A DNA stretch of 64,000 bases from CAVTLG01 sp963802635 (GCA_963802635.1 CAWDJJ010000003.1:310001-374000), one strand, 5' to 3'; positions 9,595 to 19,061 are shown, counted from the first letter of the stretch. Notes: generated by a model not told the origin, from the letters alone. Made by a program: numbers and translations.

Positions 9595-10119
9595 ATGAGT
9601 TTAGCCACCCTGGTATTCTGGATCTTTGCCATTTTCCTGGTGGTCGCGGCACTATTAGTGGTGGGACAGCGCAATATCGTGCATAGCGCATTGGCGCTGG
9701 TGGTGGTCTTCGGGTTTGCTGCTGGTATCTATGTACTATTAAGCGCTGAATTTATCGCTATTGTACAGATTCTTATCTATGCTGGCGCAGTGACCATCCT
9801 GATTCTGTTCGCTTTGATGCTGACACGCATCAGCGGCCAGCAAAGAACAAATCCGACGAATAGATTATGGCCCGCCGCTGTGGTTATTTGTGCCCTGCTG
9901 TTCGGAACGATCACCTACGCGATCAGTAGTAGCTCCCACGCGATAGCCAATACGGACAACGGTTCAAGCCAATTGCCACCGGGTATTAGCAATGTCGTAC
10001 GCATTGGTCAACTGTTGTACAGCCCTACTACTTATAGCTATGTGCTGCCTTTTGAAATCGCGTCACTGGTGTTATTAGTGGCGATTGTAGGCGCGATTGT
10101 CATCGGCAGAGAGGATTAA
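9595..10119 (+). CDS. nuoJ: NADH-quinone oxidoreductase subunit J
   Basis: 174 residues, five membrane helices, with the NuoJ features AEFIAIVQILIYAGAVTILILFALML. It belongs to the membrane arm of complex I, which couples NADH (or ferredoxin) oxidation by quinone to proton pumping. AGGAGG nine bases upstream sets the ATG. It is the first gene of nuoJKLMN here; nuoA-I are not adjacent upstream, where repeats and an unrelated operon are found. Confidence 0.93.
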   Translation: MSLATLVFWIFAIFLVVAALLVVGQRNIVHSALALVVVFGFAAGIYVLLSAEFIAIVQILIYAGAVTILILFALMLTRISGQQRTNPTNRLWPAAVVICALLFGTITYAISSSSHAIANTDNGSSQLPPGISNVVRIGQLLYSPTTYSYVLPFEIASLVLLVAIVGAIVIGRED

Positions 10120-10123
10120 GGTA

Positions 10124-10459
10124 ATGCTATCGCTTACAACTGTCACGCTCAATGATGTTCTCGTGCTGGGCGCTGTGCTTTTCTGCATTGGCTTGTATGG
10201 TGCCATTACCAAGCGCAATGCTGTGGCTGTCTTGATGGGCATTGAAATCATGCTCAACGCCGTCAATATCACGATGGTGGGCTTTTCGTTTTTCAACCAC
10301 GTCAAGCCGTATTCTACGTACTTGACGGGTCAGATTTTCGCTATTTTTATTATCACTGTGGCGGCTGCAGAAGCAGCGGTGGCCCTGGCGATGATTATCG
10401 CGGTCTATCGCAAACGTGACACGGTGGATGTTAGCGAGATCGATTTGATGAAGTGGTGA
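10124..10459 (+). CDS. nuoK: NADH-quinone oxidoreductase subunit K
   Basis: 111 residues with three membrane helices. GIEIMLNAVNITMVGF contains the conserved membrane Glu of NuoK, and the second conserved acidic helix is AAAEAAVALAMIIAVYR. The ATG at 10124 lies four bases after the nuoJ stop; a longer reading from 10097 would overlap nuoJ and adds no conserved residues. Part of the antiporter-like proton channel set of complex I. Confidence 0.94.
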   Translation: MLSLTTVTLNDVLVLGAVLFCIGLYGAITKRNAVAVLMGIEIMLNAVNITMVGFSFFNHVKPYSTYLTGQIFAIFIITVAAAEAAVALAMIIAVYRKRDTVDVSEIDLMKW

Positions 10460-10463
10460 AACA

Positions 10464-12581
10464 ATGAATCAATTGTATCTATATTCCCCTGTAATTCTGT
10501 TTGCGCCGCTCTTAGCTTTTGTAGTGATCATCTTCGGTACACGTGTGTGGGATCTACGCAGTCGTCCACACGCCGAGGCCGCTACAACGCATGCTGAGCA
10601 TCACGAGGTCAACGCGCACGGAGACGAGCATAGCGACGGGCATGGCGCAGACGATGATGACGATCCCAAAGTACCTCACCTCTCGGCTGGAGCAATTGCC
10701 AGCTCGTATGTGGCCCTGGTCATCATGGCCGTTGCCTGTATCTACTCGTGGGTGCTGCTGATCTACTCGGCGAGCAATCCAGCTTCGATGCCAACGGCTG
10801 GCTACACGGTCTTTCAATATACCTGGCTCAATATTGCCAATGTCGCTAATTATACGGTTGCCTTCCACCTGGATCACCTGGCGATAGCTATGCTGGTGGT
10901 GGTGACGACTATCACACTTTTAGTGCAGTTCTATTCACAAGGCTATATGGAGAATTCGGCGGGCTTCTCTCGCTTTTATGCCTATCTTTCCCTCTTTGCT
11001 CTCTCCATGCTGGTGATTGTCTTTGCGGAGAACTTTCTGGTTATCTTCATTGGCTGGGAACTGGTTGGCCTTAGTTCATATCTGCTGATCGGTTTCTGGA
11101 TCAATAAGCGTGCGAAGCCGGAGGAACAGCGTCCTTCGCCTGCTAGCGCGTCGTTGCAAGCCTTTGTGATGAATCGTATCGGTGATGTTGGTTTCATTAT
11201 CGGTATCATGATCCTTTTCGCCAAATACAATACGTTCAATTTCTTGCAATTGCAGGCAGACGTACAGCATAATCCAGATAAGGCATTGCTGGGTATTGCG
11301 ATGGTGCTGGTCTTCTGCGGCGCTATTGGGAAGTCGGCGCAGTTCCCACTGCATACATGGTTGCCATCGGCGATGGAAGGTCCAACGCCTGTGAGCGCCT
11401 TGATCCACGCGGCTACTATGGTGGCTGCTGGTGTGTATATGGTGGCGCGCACGTATCCTCTCTTCGCGGCGGCAGATCCCATAGCCTTTTCGGTCGTGGC
11501 CTGGATCGGTGCTTTCACGGCCTTCTTCGCGGCTACTATCGCGCTGGTGCAGTCTGACTTCAAGCGCGTGCTGGCCTTCTCGACCATCAGTCAGTTGGGC
11601 TACATGTTTGTTGGTCTGGGTGTGGCGGGTCCTCAGTATGGTGCAGGTGTTGGCATGTTCCACCTCTTCACGCATGCCTTCTTTAAAGCCTTGCTCTTCC
11701 TGGGTGCTGGTAGTGTACTGCATGGACTCCACCACGCGACGCATAAAGAGGTCCAGGATATGCGTGTGATGGGTGGTCTGGCGACCCGCATGCCGATCAC
11801 TGCTGCAACCTGGCTGATCGCGACTCTGGCTATCTCTGGCTTTCCCTTCTTCTCTGGCTTCTTCAGTAAAGAGACGATTATCGGACTGGCGCTTGAGAAC
11901 CAGTATTATGGTATTTATGCTCTGACATTGATTACTGCTGGCTTTACGGCTTTCTATATGTTACGAGCTTTTATCCTGGCCTTTGGTGGCAAGGGCGGCA
12001 AGCTCTTCGGCCTGTGGGGCGGACCGTATCGCGGCGTGGGCGAAGTCCACGAGTCTCCGTTGACCATGACTATCCCGCTACTACTACTGGCTATCCCGTC
12101 GGTTGTGGTTGGTTACTGGGTAGGGTTTTTCGGTTATATCACACCAGGGGCTACGAATCTGAACATCCCAGATTTATTGCAGAAAACGGATACCTGGATT
12201 GGTGTGGCTGTTTCCGTTGTTGGTCTGGTCGTGGCCTGGAGCATCTATGGTCTGGTGGACATTGTGAAGATTCACGCCTATGTCGAGCAACGTCCCGTCT
12301 TGCGCACAGTGCACCGCATTCTCTACAATCGCTATTATATGGATACGCTCTACGACTGGATCGTGCGCTATATCGTGCTGGGCATCTCCCACATCGAGCA
12401 GGCTTTCGATACTTATGTGGTGGATGGCATCGTGAACGGCGTTGCGCGGGCTATCTCTGGCATCGGCGACAGCGTGCGGCACGTTGAGACCGGTCGCGTG
12501 CAGTCCTACATGATCGGTTTCTTTGGAGGCGTCGCTGTACTGGGCGTGCTCGTTATTATACTGATCACCGTGGCAAAGTGA
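10464..12581 (+). CDS. nuoL: NADH-quinone oxidoreductase subunit L
   Basis: 705 residues, the largest antiporter-like subunit of complex I. Conserved parts include GWELVGLSSYLLIGFW (channel Glu), HTWLPSAMEGPTPVSALIHAATM and FSTISQLGYM, with a C-terminal amphipathic helix and last anchor. An unusual loop rich in His, Asp and Glu lies between the first two helices (about residues 36-67). The gene starts four bases after nuoK, so translational coupling is likely. Confidence 0.95.
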   Translation: MNQLYLYSPVILFAPLLAFVVIIFGTRVWDLRSRPHAEAATTHAEHHEVNAHGDEHSDGHGADDDDDPKVPHLSAGAIASSYVALVIMAVACIYSWVLLIYSASNPASMPTAGYTVFQYTWLNIANVANYTVAFHLDHLAIAMLVVVTTITLLVQFYSQGYMENSAGFSRFYAYLSLFALSMLVIVFAENFLVIFIGWELVGLSSYLLIGFWINKRAKPEEQRPSPASASLQAFVMNRIGDVGFIIGIMILFAKYNTFNFLQLQADVQHNPDKALLGIAMVLVFCGAIGKSAQFPLHTWLPSAMEGPTPVSALIHAATMVAAGVYMVARTYPLFAAADPIAFSVVAWIGAFTAFFAATIALVQSDFKRVLAFSTISQLGYMFVGLGVAGPQYGAGVGMFHLFTHAFFKALLFLGAGSVLHGLHHATHKEVQDMRVMGGLATRMPITAATWLIATLAISGFPFFSGFFSKETIIGLALENQYYGIYALTLITAGFTAFYMLRAFILAFGGKGGKLFGLWGGPYRGVGEVHESPLTMTIPLLLLAIPSVVVGYWVGFFGYITPGATNLNIPDLLQKTDTWIGVAVSVVGLVVAWSIYGLVDIVKIHAYVEQRPVLRTVHRILYNRYYMDTLYDWIVRYIVLGISHIEQAFDTYVVDGIVNGVARAISGIGDSVRHVETGRVQSYMIGFFGGVAVLGVLVIILITVAK

Positions 12582-12590
12582 GGATAAGAT

Positions 12591-14213
12591 ATGATATTCG
12601 CTAGCGATCTCACATGGATTATCCTGCTACCCGTGATCGGCGCAGTGATAACCTATGCATTACCTACAAATTGGGCGCGTTGGGCCGCGTTGACCTTCTC
12701 CGCACTGACCTTGGCGTTTTCTCTGGAAATCTTCTTCCATATCCTGTTTAGCAATGGGATTAACGGTTTCGGCAGTTTGCAGAATCTACCCGATGCTATC
12801 GATGTGCCATGGCTTGACTTTACGCTTGGCACAGGCGCTAATCCTTTGCATTTGCGCATCGATTACTTCCTGGGCGTGGACGGATTGAGTCTGCCGATGG
12901 TAATTTTGAATGCGTTACTGACGATGCTGGCTGTTATTGGTGGCTGGGAAAAGGTCAATGTAAAAAGCTACCTGGCCCTGATTCTACTGCTGGAAGCGGG
13001 TGTGATGGGCGTCTTTATGGCGCTGGATATCCTGTTCTTTTTCCTCTTCTGGGAGGTTGAGCTGGCTCCGATGTTCCTGTTGATCGGTATCTGGGGCAAC
13101 GAGGCGATCAAGCATGGGATGCCCGGGCGCATCTATTCGGCCTGGAAGTTCCTGCTCTACACATTCTTCGGTAGCGTCTTTATGCTGGCTGGCTTCTTGC
13201 TGCTCTATTTCACGCAGCGTAGCGGCAACATGCCCTACCTGGCCCAGCACTTGATTGGCGGCACAACAACTATCTTTGGTATCTCCATAAGTTTGCAGTT
13301 GCTGACCTTCCTGCTGGTTTTCGTGGCCTTCGCGGTCAAGATTCCGATGTTTCCTTTCCATACCTGGCTGCCAGATGCCCATACTGATGCGCCAACCGAG
13401 GTTAGTGTACTGCTGGCGGGTGTACTGCTGAAGATGGGCGCGTATGGATTGATCCGCATCTGTCTGTCGCTCTTCCCGTTCGGCGTGCACGATTTCGCTG
13501 GCTGGCTGGTCGTTCTCGCGGTGATCAACATCCTCTATGGTGCAGGTATCTGCCTGGTGCAAAAGGATATGAAGAAGCTGATTGCCTACTCTAGTGTCAG
13601 CCACATGGGTATTATTCTGCTGGGTGTGGCAGCGGCAGCCGGTGGCGGCAATGGCATCTTCAACCTGGGCGGCGCGACGGACATGGCTTTCCGCGAGGCT
13701 GCGCTGACGGGTGCAACGGTGCAGATGTTCAGTCACGGTATCATTACTGGCTTGCTCTTCTTCTGCGTCGGTGTGATCTACGATCATGCACATACACGTG
13801 AAATCTCGGCCTTTGGTGGCGTGGCGAAGAAGATGCCAATACTCGGAACGCTCTTTACCTTTGCGGCCCTGGCCTCACTGGGACTACCAGGGCTGGCTGG
13901 CTTCGTGGCCGAATATATGGTCTTCACGAGCAGTTTCCGCATCTGGACCATTCCGACGGGTATCGCGGTCTTTACGATGATTTTGACGGCTGCCTACCTG
14001 CTCTGGATGATTAAACGCGTCTTCTTCGGTCCATTTAACACGAAGTGGAACTGGCTACCAGATGCCTCGTTACGCGAACAACTGCCACTGATTACGCTGG
14101 CGGCGGTCATCGTGTTTGTGGGTGTTTACCCTGCACCGCTAATCAATCTGATTACGGTAAGCTTACAACCAATTCTACAATCGCTTCATGCGACTGTGAC
14201 TTTGATCAAGTAG
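12591..14213 (+). CDS. nuoM: NADH-quinone oxidoreductase subunit M
   Basis: 540 residues, fourteen or so membrane helices. FFLFWEVELAPMFLLIGIWG carries the conserved membrane Glu, FPFHTWLPDAHTDAPTEVSVLLAGVLLKMGAYGL the conserved Lys-bearing helices and discontinuous helix, and YSSVSHMG the next motif. One of the three proton-pumping modules of the membrane arm. Ten bases after nuoL. Confidence 0.95.
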   Translation: MIFASDLTWIILLPVIGAVITYALPTNWARWAALTFSALTLAFSLEIFFHILFSNGINGFGSLQNLPDAIDVPWLDFTLGTGANPLHLRIDYFLGVDGLSLPMVILNALLTMLAVIGGWEKVNVKSYLALILLLEAGVMGVFMALDILFFFLFWEVELAPMFLLIGIWGNEAIKHGMPGRIYSAWKFLLYTFFGSVFMLAGFLLLYFTQRSGNMPYLAQHLIGGTTTIFGISISLQLLTFLLVFVAFAVKIPMFPFHTWLPDAHTDAPTEVSVLLAGVLLKMGAYGLIRICLSLFPFGVHDFAGWLVVLAVINILYGAGICLVQKDMKKLIAYSSVSHMGIILLGVAAAAGGGNGIFNLGGATDMAFREAALTGATVQMFSHGIITGLLFFCVGVIYDHAHTREISAFGGVAKKMPILGTLFTFAALASLGLPGLAGFVAEYMVFTSSFRIWTIPTGIAVFTMILTAAYLLWMIKRVFFGPFNTKWNWLPDASLREQLPLITLAAVIVFVGVYPAPLINLITVSLQPILQSLHATVTLIK

Positions 14214-14274
14214 GGGAGGTCCTCTATGCAACGGACGATCTGCACGGTCGCTTCGTTGGGGGTAAGGAGTTATT

Positions 14275-15765
14275 ATGTTCAAGTTGTATGATCTCTACCT
14301 GCTCGCACCGGAAATCTCGATGATGCTGCTGGCGCTGGTGGTGATGGCAGTCGACTTGTTTGTGAAACGTCGTATCGTCATCGCCAGTACTGCGCTGATC
14401 GGTCTGATCGTGCCCGCCGCCTTTATTATCGCACAGGCCATACATCCTCCGACACCAGGACAAAATACGGCGTTCTTCGGCATGCTCGTGGTTGATAACT
14501 ATGCGCTCTTCTTCGCTATTATCTTCCTGGTGATCGCGGCGGTGATGATTTTATCTTCCTATCAATATATAGGCAAATATGTGAAGGCGGATGGTGAGTT
14601 CTACGCGCTTTTGCTCTTCTCGGTGACGGGCATGATGCTGATGGCAAGCACCGCCGAGCTGATTACCATCTACATTTCGCTGGAGCTGACGAGTATTCCG
14701 CTCTACGTGATGGCTGGCCTGCTACGCGGCAACGCGAAATCGTCGGAAGCCGCCGTCAAATATGTGCTGCTAGGGGCCATGTCTTCGGCGATCTTGCTCT
14801 ATGGTTTTGCGCTGCTTTATGGCCTGACGGGCACTACTGATCTGCGCGGCATTGCTACGACGTTTGCGACACTGGGCAACGGCAATCTGATGGCCCTGAT
14901 CGCGGATATCTTGATCGTGGCGGGTTTCGGCTTCAAGATTTCGGCGGTCCCCTTCCATATGTGGGCACCCGATATCTATGAAGGCGCGCCAACACCGGCT
15001 ACGGCCTTCTTCTCGGTCGGTTCAAAGGCGGCGGGCTTTGCGGCGCTGATCCGCGTTTTCATGTACGGCGGACTGGGCCATGCCAACCTGCAAGCGTTAA
15101 TTGTTGTAGTCTCCATTGTGGCTGCACTGACGATGACGCTGGGTAATCTGGTGGCCGCTGTGCAGTCGAACGTCAAGCGTATGATGGCCTATTCGAGTAT
15201 TGCGCAGGCGGGCTATATCCTGGTTGGCTTTATTGCGAGCCTGGCTTCGACGGGGACCTCGAATAATTCGGCGGGCAATGCGGCGGTGCTCTTCTTCATT
15301 CTGATCTATGTGATCACCAACCTGGGAGCCTTCTCGGGCATTATTGCCCTGGCGAACCTGACCGGCGGTGAGCGCATGGAGGATTTCCGTGGCTTATGGA
15401 AGCGCGCTCCACTCTTGAGCGGCTGTACGGCGCTGTGTCTGCTCTCGCTGGGTGGTATACCACCGCTGGCAGGCTTCTTGAGCAAAGTCATCCTCTTCTC
15501 GGCAGCCTGGAGTCTGGGTCAGCAATGGCTGGTGATCGTCGCCCTGCTGAATAGCATCGTCTCGCTGGTCTACTATGGCCGTCTGGTGAAGATGATGTTC
15601 TTCGATGCGCCAAAGAAAGAGGATCATCTGGTGACACCGCTTAGCCTGAATACGTCGATGGTTCTGGCAACTGCGGCCCTGATCGTACTCACGGTGGCTG
15701 TGGATCTGGTGCTAAACGCAGCCAGTCCCGCGGCCAATAGTCTGCTCTTCCTGGCGGGCCACTAA
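14275..15765 (+). CDS. nuoN: NADH-quinone oxidoreductase subunit N
   Basis: 496 residues. Motifs include TIYISLELTSIPLYVMAGL with the channel Glu, FKISAVPFHMWAPDIYEGAPTPATAF, YSSIAQAGYILVG and GGIPPLAGFLSKV. The last gene of the cluster; the 61-base gap after nuoM is the longest within it. A terminator follows 11 bases after the stop. Confidence 0.95.
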   Translation: MFKLYDLYLLAPEISMMLLALVVMAVDLFVKRRIVIASTALIGLIVPAAFIIAQAIHPPTPGQNTAFFGMLVVDNYALFFAIIFLVIAAVMILSSYQYIGKYVKADGEFYALLLFSVTGMMLMASTAELITIYISLELTSIPLYVMAGLLRGNAKSSEAAVKYVLLGAMSSAILLYGFALLYGLTGTTDLRGIATTFATLGNGNLMALIADILIVAGFGFKISAVPFHMWAPDIYEGAPTPATAFFSVGSKAAGFAALIRVFMYGGLGHANLQALIVVVSIVAALTMTLGNLVAAVQSNVKRMMAYSSIAQAGYILVGFIASLASTGTSNNSAGNAAVLFFILIYVITNLGAFSGIIALANLTGGERMEDFRGLWKRAPLLSGCTALCLLSLGGIPPLAGFLSKVILFSAAWSLGQQWLVIVALLNSIVSLVYYGRLVKMMFFDAPKKEDHLVTPLSLNTSMVLATAALIVLTVAVDLVLNAASPAANSLLFLAGH

Positions 15766-15775
15766 GAAGTAGCGG

Positions 15776-15828
15776 TCTCTATCCTTGCGACTACCCATGA
15801 CGCTTGCAGGGATAGAGACTCTTTTTTA
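15776..15828 (+). terminator. Rho-independent terminator of the nuo cluster
   Basis: GTCTCTATCC (15776-15785) pairs with GGATAGAGAC (15811-15820) and is followed by TCTTTTTT. It sits directly behind nuoN. Confidence 0.85.
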
Positions 15829-15900
15829 CAGATCCGATTACAGCGATTACACCCATCGCAACGGTTACACCCCTTACACCGGTTACAGATACATTGACAC
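15829..15900. repeat. Short irregular TTACA repeats
   Basis: TTACA recurs about six times in 65 bases (GATTACA, GCGATTACA, CGGTTACA, CCTTACA, CCGGTTACA). No function recognised. The remainder of 15901-16234 contains the family B copy at 16.0 kb and no gene. Confidence 0.4.
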
Positions 15901-16009
15901 AATCCTGGAACACATAAAAAGCGCTTATCTTTGTATAGCACTAATGCTCTTTCAATAATTAGTCTGGTCACTTGTCTCGGTGGAGCAAGCTTAGCAGCAG
16001 GCCAGCAGC

Positions 16010-16058
16010 GGACGCGGTAAACCGGGTCCGTACGGTCCATAGGCAATGAATTGCTCAC
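16010..16058. repeat. Family B palindromic repeat, partial copy left of the RAYT gene
   Basis: GGACGCGGTAAACCGGGTCC, then GTACGGTCC and the inner palindrome GCAATGAATTGC. It matches the end of the family B elements at 16.9, 18.9, 28.9, 31.6, 33.0 and 33.4 kb with a few substitutions. Confidence 0.65.
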
Positions 16059-16234
16059 GGCTAGCGGCCTCTTGCAGAAGTATCCAGATGACCAGATTAT
16101 TTTCTCAAAGAACATCATCACGTCCGTTTTAACGTTGACATCTAGCGTATTCTTACAGAAATATATATAATAATAGAAATTGCAGATACGCCGCTCAAGC
16201 ATATACCATTTGCAAGTAGATAGGGGGAGGAAAG

Positions 16235-16807
16235 GTGTCCACGAATAAAGAGAGGCCAGATCGACAAACAGCGAGGTTAAAATGGTTTGACTATAGCACT
16301 GCAGGTTTCTATGTTGCAACAATTTGTACCTATAACTTACAACATGCATTTGGTGAAATAGACCAAGGAACCATGCATCTAAACGAATCGGGCAGGATAG
16401 CACAATCCCAATGGATAAAAGTGCCAGAGCGTTTCCCAGGGATAGCATTAGACCATTATATTATTATGCCAAATCATATCCATGGTATCGTCGTAATCTA
16501 TAGAAAGACCAACATCGCGAATGTGCCAGAGCGTTTCAGAATGCACATGCAAGCTTTGGCGGCAGAACGTCATCCAGCCTTCAAAGATACGTATCAGCCA
16601 CCCACGCTTGGGGCGATTATCCGCGCATACAAAGCGGCTACAGCTCGCCTGATACGTGTATCTGGAGTGATTGATTTTGCCTGGCATGGAAGATATCACG
16701 AAAAAGTACTACGCGATGATGTTGCACTAGATACTATGCGTAATTATATACAGAACAACCCCGCAAACTGGCAGAAAGATAAACTATACATTCCTCGAAA
16801 GACATAA
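16235..16807 (+). CDS. REP-associated tyrosine transposase (RAYT, Y1_Tnp/HUH family)
   Basis: 190 residues. FYVATICTYN at the start, the metal-binding HUH motif in IIMPNHIHGIVVI, and the tail FAWHGRYHEKVLRDDVALDTMRNYIQNNPANW are typical of RAYT proteins, the single-strand endonucleases related to IS200 TnpA. These enzymes cut at palindromic REP sequences and are usually single-copy and domesticated. The GTG start at 16235 is preceded by GGGGGAGGAAAG. Family B repeats lie on both sides, which is the usual company of a RAYT and suggests they are its substrates. Confidence 0.87.
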   Translation: MSTNKERPDRQTARLKWFDYSTAGFYVATICTYNLQHAFGEIDQGTMHLNESGRIAQSQWIKVPERFPGIALDHYIIMPNHIHGIVVIYRKTNIANVPERFRMHMQALAAERHPAFKDTYQPPTLGAIIRAYKAATARLIRVSGVIDFAWHGRYHEKVLRDDVALDTMRNYIQNNPANWQKDKLYIPRKT

Positions 16808-16912
16808 TCTTTTCCATAAGCTATAAATTTAGTGATGCACTTTCTGATATCATAAGTATCATTTTGTTTTTAATACACAAATAAGTATCTATAATGCCGT
16901 AAATAGGAAACA

Positions 16913-17082
16913 GACGCGATAAATCGGGTCCGTACCACTTATACGCGATGAATTGATGCGAACATGCGGGATTACACGGAGAGGAAGAAACTCTACGGAC
17001 TTGAAAATATCCTCTCAACTGTGATCATTGTCCCGTCTCGCAATTTATTGCCCGAAATGTACGGACCCGATTTATCGCGTCC
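16913..17082. repeat. Family B palindromic element right of the RAYT gene
   Basis: Left end GACGCGATAAATCGGGTCC, right end its inverse GGACCCGATTTATCGCGTCC, about 170 bases apart. A further half copy (GGATTTATCGCGTCCC) lies near 17126-17145. Non-coding. Confidence 0.8.
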
Positions 17083-17172
17083 GTTGTATCTTATTAAGTA
17101 TTGTATGATATGGCACGTAGATATCGGATTTATCGCGTCCCTATCTTAATCCATATCACACAGGTCCACTGA

Positions 17173-17292
17173 TTAGCCGGTATTGCGAACACCAGCGGCA
17201 GTACCGTTGATGGTGAGCAGCACCACGTAGGTTAATTGCGCACGTTCGCGTTCCTCTACATAGTTTCTATACTCAAGATCCACACGATGCAT
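17173..17292 (-). pseudogene. ppc: C-terminal remnant of phosphoenolpyruvate carboxylase
   Basis: Read on the minus strand this ends ERAQLTYVVLLTINGTAAG, then VRNTG and a stop. That is the strongly conserved PEP carboxylase C-terminus, LLLTINGIAAGxRNTG. About 40 codons are left; a stop in the same frame lies just upstream and no more of the gene is visible. It is the scar of a deleted or moved ppc gene. Confidence 0.75.
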
Positions 17293-17716
17293 GAATAGGT
17301 ATCAGTACGAAACATGCTGTCATCACTGCCAGACTTGAACGTCTGGCAAAGGTAACAACCGAACTGGTCGAGAAGCATGGAACTGACGTCGTGATGCCAA
17401 TCATGCGTGATCTCGACAATGACTATAAGCAATCAGACAGGATGTCACGAGGCATCTTTTTTGCGTTTCTGCAACTATACAGGCATCGGCATTTTGTAGC
17501 AACTCAATACCTATAGCATTGTACCCATAAATGGGGATATAGTTATACACAGGATGTTTGATACGGAGACTTTGTGAGACACTCGTTTGTCCGAGTTTTT
17601 CACTTGGTCGTAACTTTTCAGGTGCAGTGCAAGCCTGCGGAAGAACTTTGTTGCAGCCTAACCAGGATAACCAGAACAGATCAAGGTACACAGCTACACA
17701 TATTTCAGGAGTATAA
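17293..17716. other. Gap upstream of ino1, no intact gene
   Basis: A short plus-strand frame around 17314-17450 reads as plausible protein (TARLERLAKVTTELVEKHG) but has no start or continuation, so it may be another gene remnant. The hairpin GCCAGAC/GTCTGGC is at about 17330-17350. AGGAG before 17717 serves ino1. No clear promoter seen. Confidence 0.4.
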
Positions 17717-18868
17717 ATGATGACAGATGACAAAAAGGTGCGCGTAGCCATTATTGGCGTAGGTAATTGTGCCAGTTCACTCGTGCAAGGCGTCCATTAC
17801 TATCGCGACGCGCAACCGGAGGATTTCGTCCCCGGCTTAATGCATGTCGATCTTGGCGGGTATCACATCCGCGACATCGAATTTACTGCAGCGTTCGATA
17901 TTGATCGAAACAAGGTCGGTAAGGATATCAGCGAAGCCATCTACACCGCTCCCAACAATACCTATCGCTTCGCAGACGTTCCATACCTGGGCGTAAAGGT
18001 CTATCGCGGCATGACGCACGATGGATTGGGCAAATACCTCTCGCAAATTATCACCAAGGCTCCCGGTCAGACAGATGACATTGTCAAAATCCTTAAAGAT
18101 ACAGGTACCGACGTGGTCATCAACTATCTGCCAGTTGGCTCTGAGACAGCCACCAAATGGTACGTTGAACAGATCCTCACGGCAGGCGTAGGCTTCGTCA
18201 ACTGCATTCCCGTCTTCATCGCACGCGAACCATACTGGCAGGAACGCTTCAAAGAGCGCAACTTGCCTATGATTGGAGACGACATCAAAAGCCAGGTAGG
18301 CGCAACCATCGTCCACCGTATACTGACGCGCCTCTTCCGCGAGCGCGGCGTCAAAGTAGAGCGCACCATGCAGCTCAACGTGGGCGGCAATACCGACTTC
18401 TATAACATGTTAGAGCGAGAACGCCTGGAGTCAAAAAAGATCAGCAAGACCAATGCAGTCACCAGCCAGCTCGACTATGATCTGGGTGAAGAGAACGTGC
18501 ATATTGGACCATCGGACTACGTGCCCTGGCTGGAGGATCGTAAATGGGCCTATATCCGCATGGAAGGGCGCACTTTTGGCGATGTGCCGTTGAATGCAGA
18601 ACTCAAGCTAGAAGTGTGGGATTCCCCGAACTCAGCGGGCGTAGTCATTGACGCAGTGCGCATAGTCAAGATCGCCTTAGAGCGTAACCTGAGCGGCACC
18701 CTTGAAGGACCCAGCGCCTATCTGATGAAGTCCCCGCCAGTCCAATACCACGATGACGAGGCCCGCGAAATGACCGAAGCGTTCATCTGGCAAAGATCAG
18801 CCCGGGAAGAGCAAGAGCGTACAGAGCAAGCAAGCAATGAGAGTAGAGAGGCATCACCGGAGTTGTGA
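17717..18868 (+). CDS. ino1: Myo-inositol-1-phosphate synthase
   Basis: 383 residues. It starts with the NAD-binding segment VAIIGVGNCASSLVQG. It continues with conserved inositol-3-phosphate synthase parts: NYLPVGSE, FVNCIPVFIA, GDDIKSQVGATIVHR and NVGGNTDFYNM. The last contains substrate-binding residues. The enzyme converts glucose 6-phosphate to inositol 3-phosphate with bound NAD+. The bacterial type is used for inositol lipids or inositol-derived thiols and solutes. AGGAG seven bases before the first of two ATGs sets the start. The 35-residue Glu/Arg-rich tail is not conserved in the family. Monocistronic. Confidence 0.92.
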   Translation: MMTDDKKVRVAIIGVGNCASSLVQGVHYYRDAQPEDFVPGLMHVDLGGYHIRDIEFTAAFDIDRNKVGKDISEAIYTAPNNTYRFADVPYLGVKVYRGMTHDGLGKYLSQIITKAPGQTDDIVKILKDTGTDVVINYLPVGSETATKWYVEQILTAGVGFVNCIPVFIAREPYWQERFKERNLPMIGDDIKSQVGATIVHRILTRLFRERGVKVERTMQLNVGGNTDFYNMLERERLESKKISKTNAVTSQLDYDLGEENVHIGPSDYVPWLEDRKWAYIRMEGRTFGDVPLNAELKLEVWDSPNSAGVVIDAVRIVKIALERNLSGTLEGPSAYLMKSPPVQYHDDEAREMTEAFIWQRSAREEQERTEQASNESREASPEL

Positions 18869-18928
18869 CATCTCCCCATGCCTGAATGGCTGATTCTTAC
18901 CCACATCTTTCGAGATATTCGGGCGATA

Positions 18929-19061
18929 CGGGCGCGATAAATCTGGCACCTACATCTCTGGCAATAAATTGCCTTTCTTTTCCTTTCTGGCAATGGATGG
19001 TCGTAGAGGATCTGCGCGGCGATTGATCGCCCGTAGGTAGGGGCCAGATTTATCGCGCCCG
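18929..19061. repeat. Family B palindromic element at 18.9 kb
   Basis: Terminal inverted repeats CGGGCGCGATAAATCTGGC at both ends extend to 25 bp with one mismatch. Inner palindromes GGCAATAAATTGCC and GGCGATTGATCGCC lie inside. The whole 133 bp could fold as one branched hairpin. Confidence 0.85.

Noticed and set aside
12984..13793. Minus-strand frame of 269 codons opposite nuoM
   Set aside because: Shadow of nuoM; composition (His/Gln/Arg-rich) is typical of antisense of a membrane protein gene.
15762..16448. Minus-strand frame of 228 codons with many Cys
   Set aside because: It runs through the nuo terminator, the TTACA repeats and family B DNA and is antisense to the RAYT start; the Cys come from the repeat.
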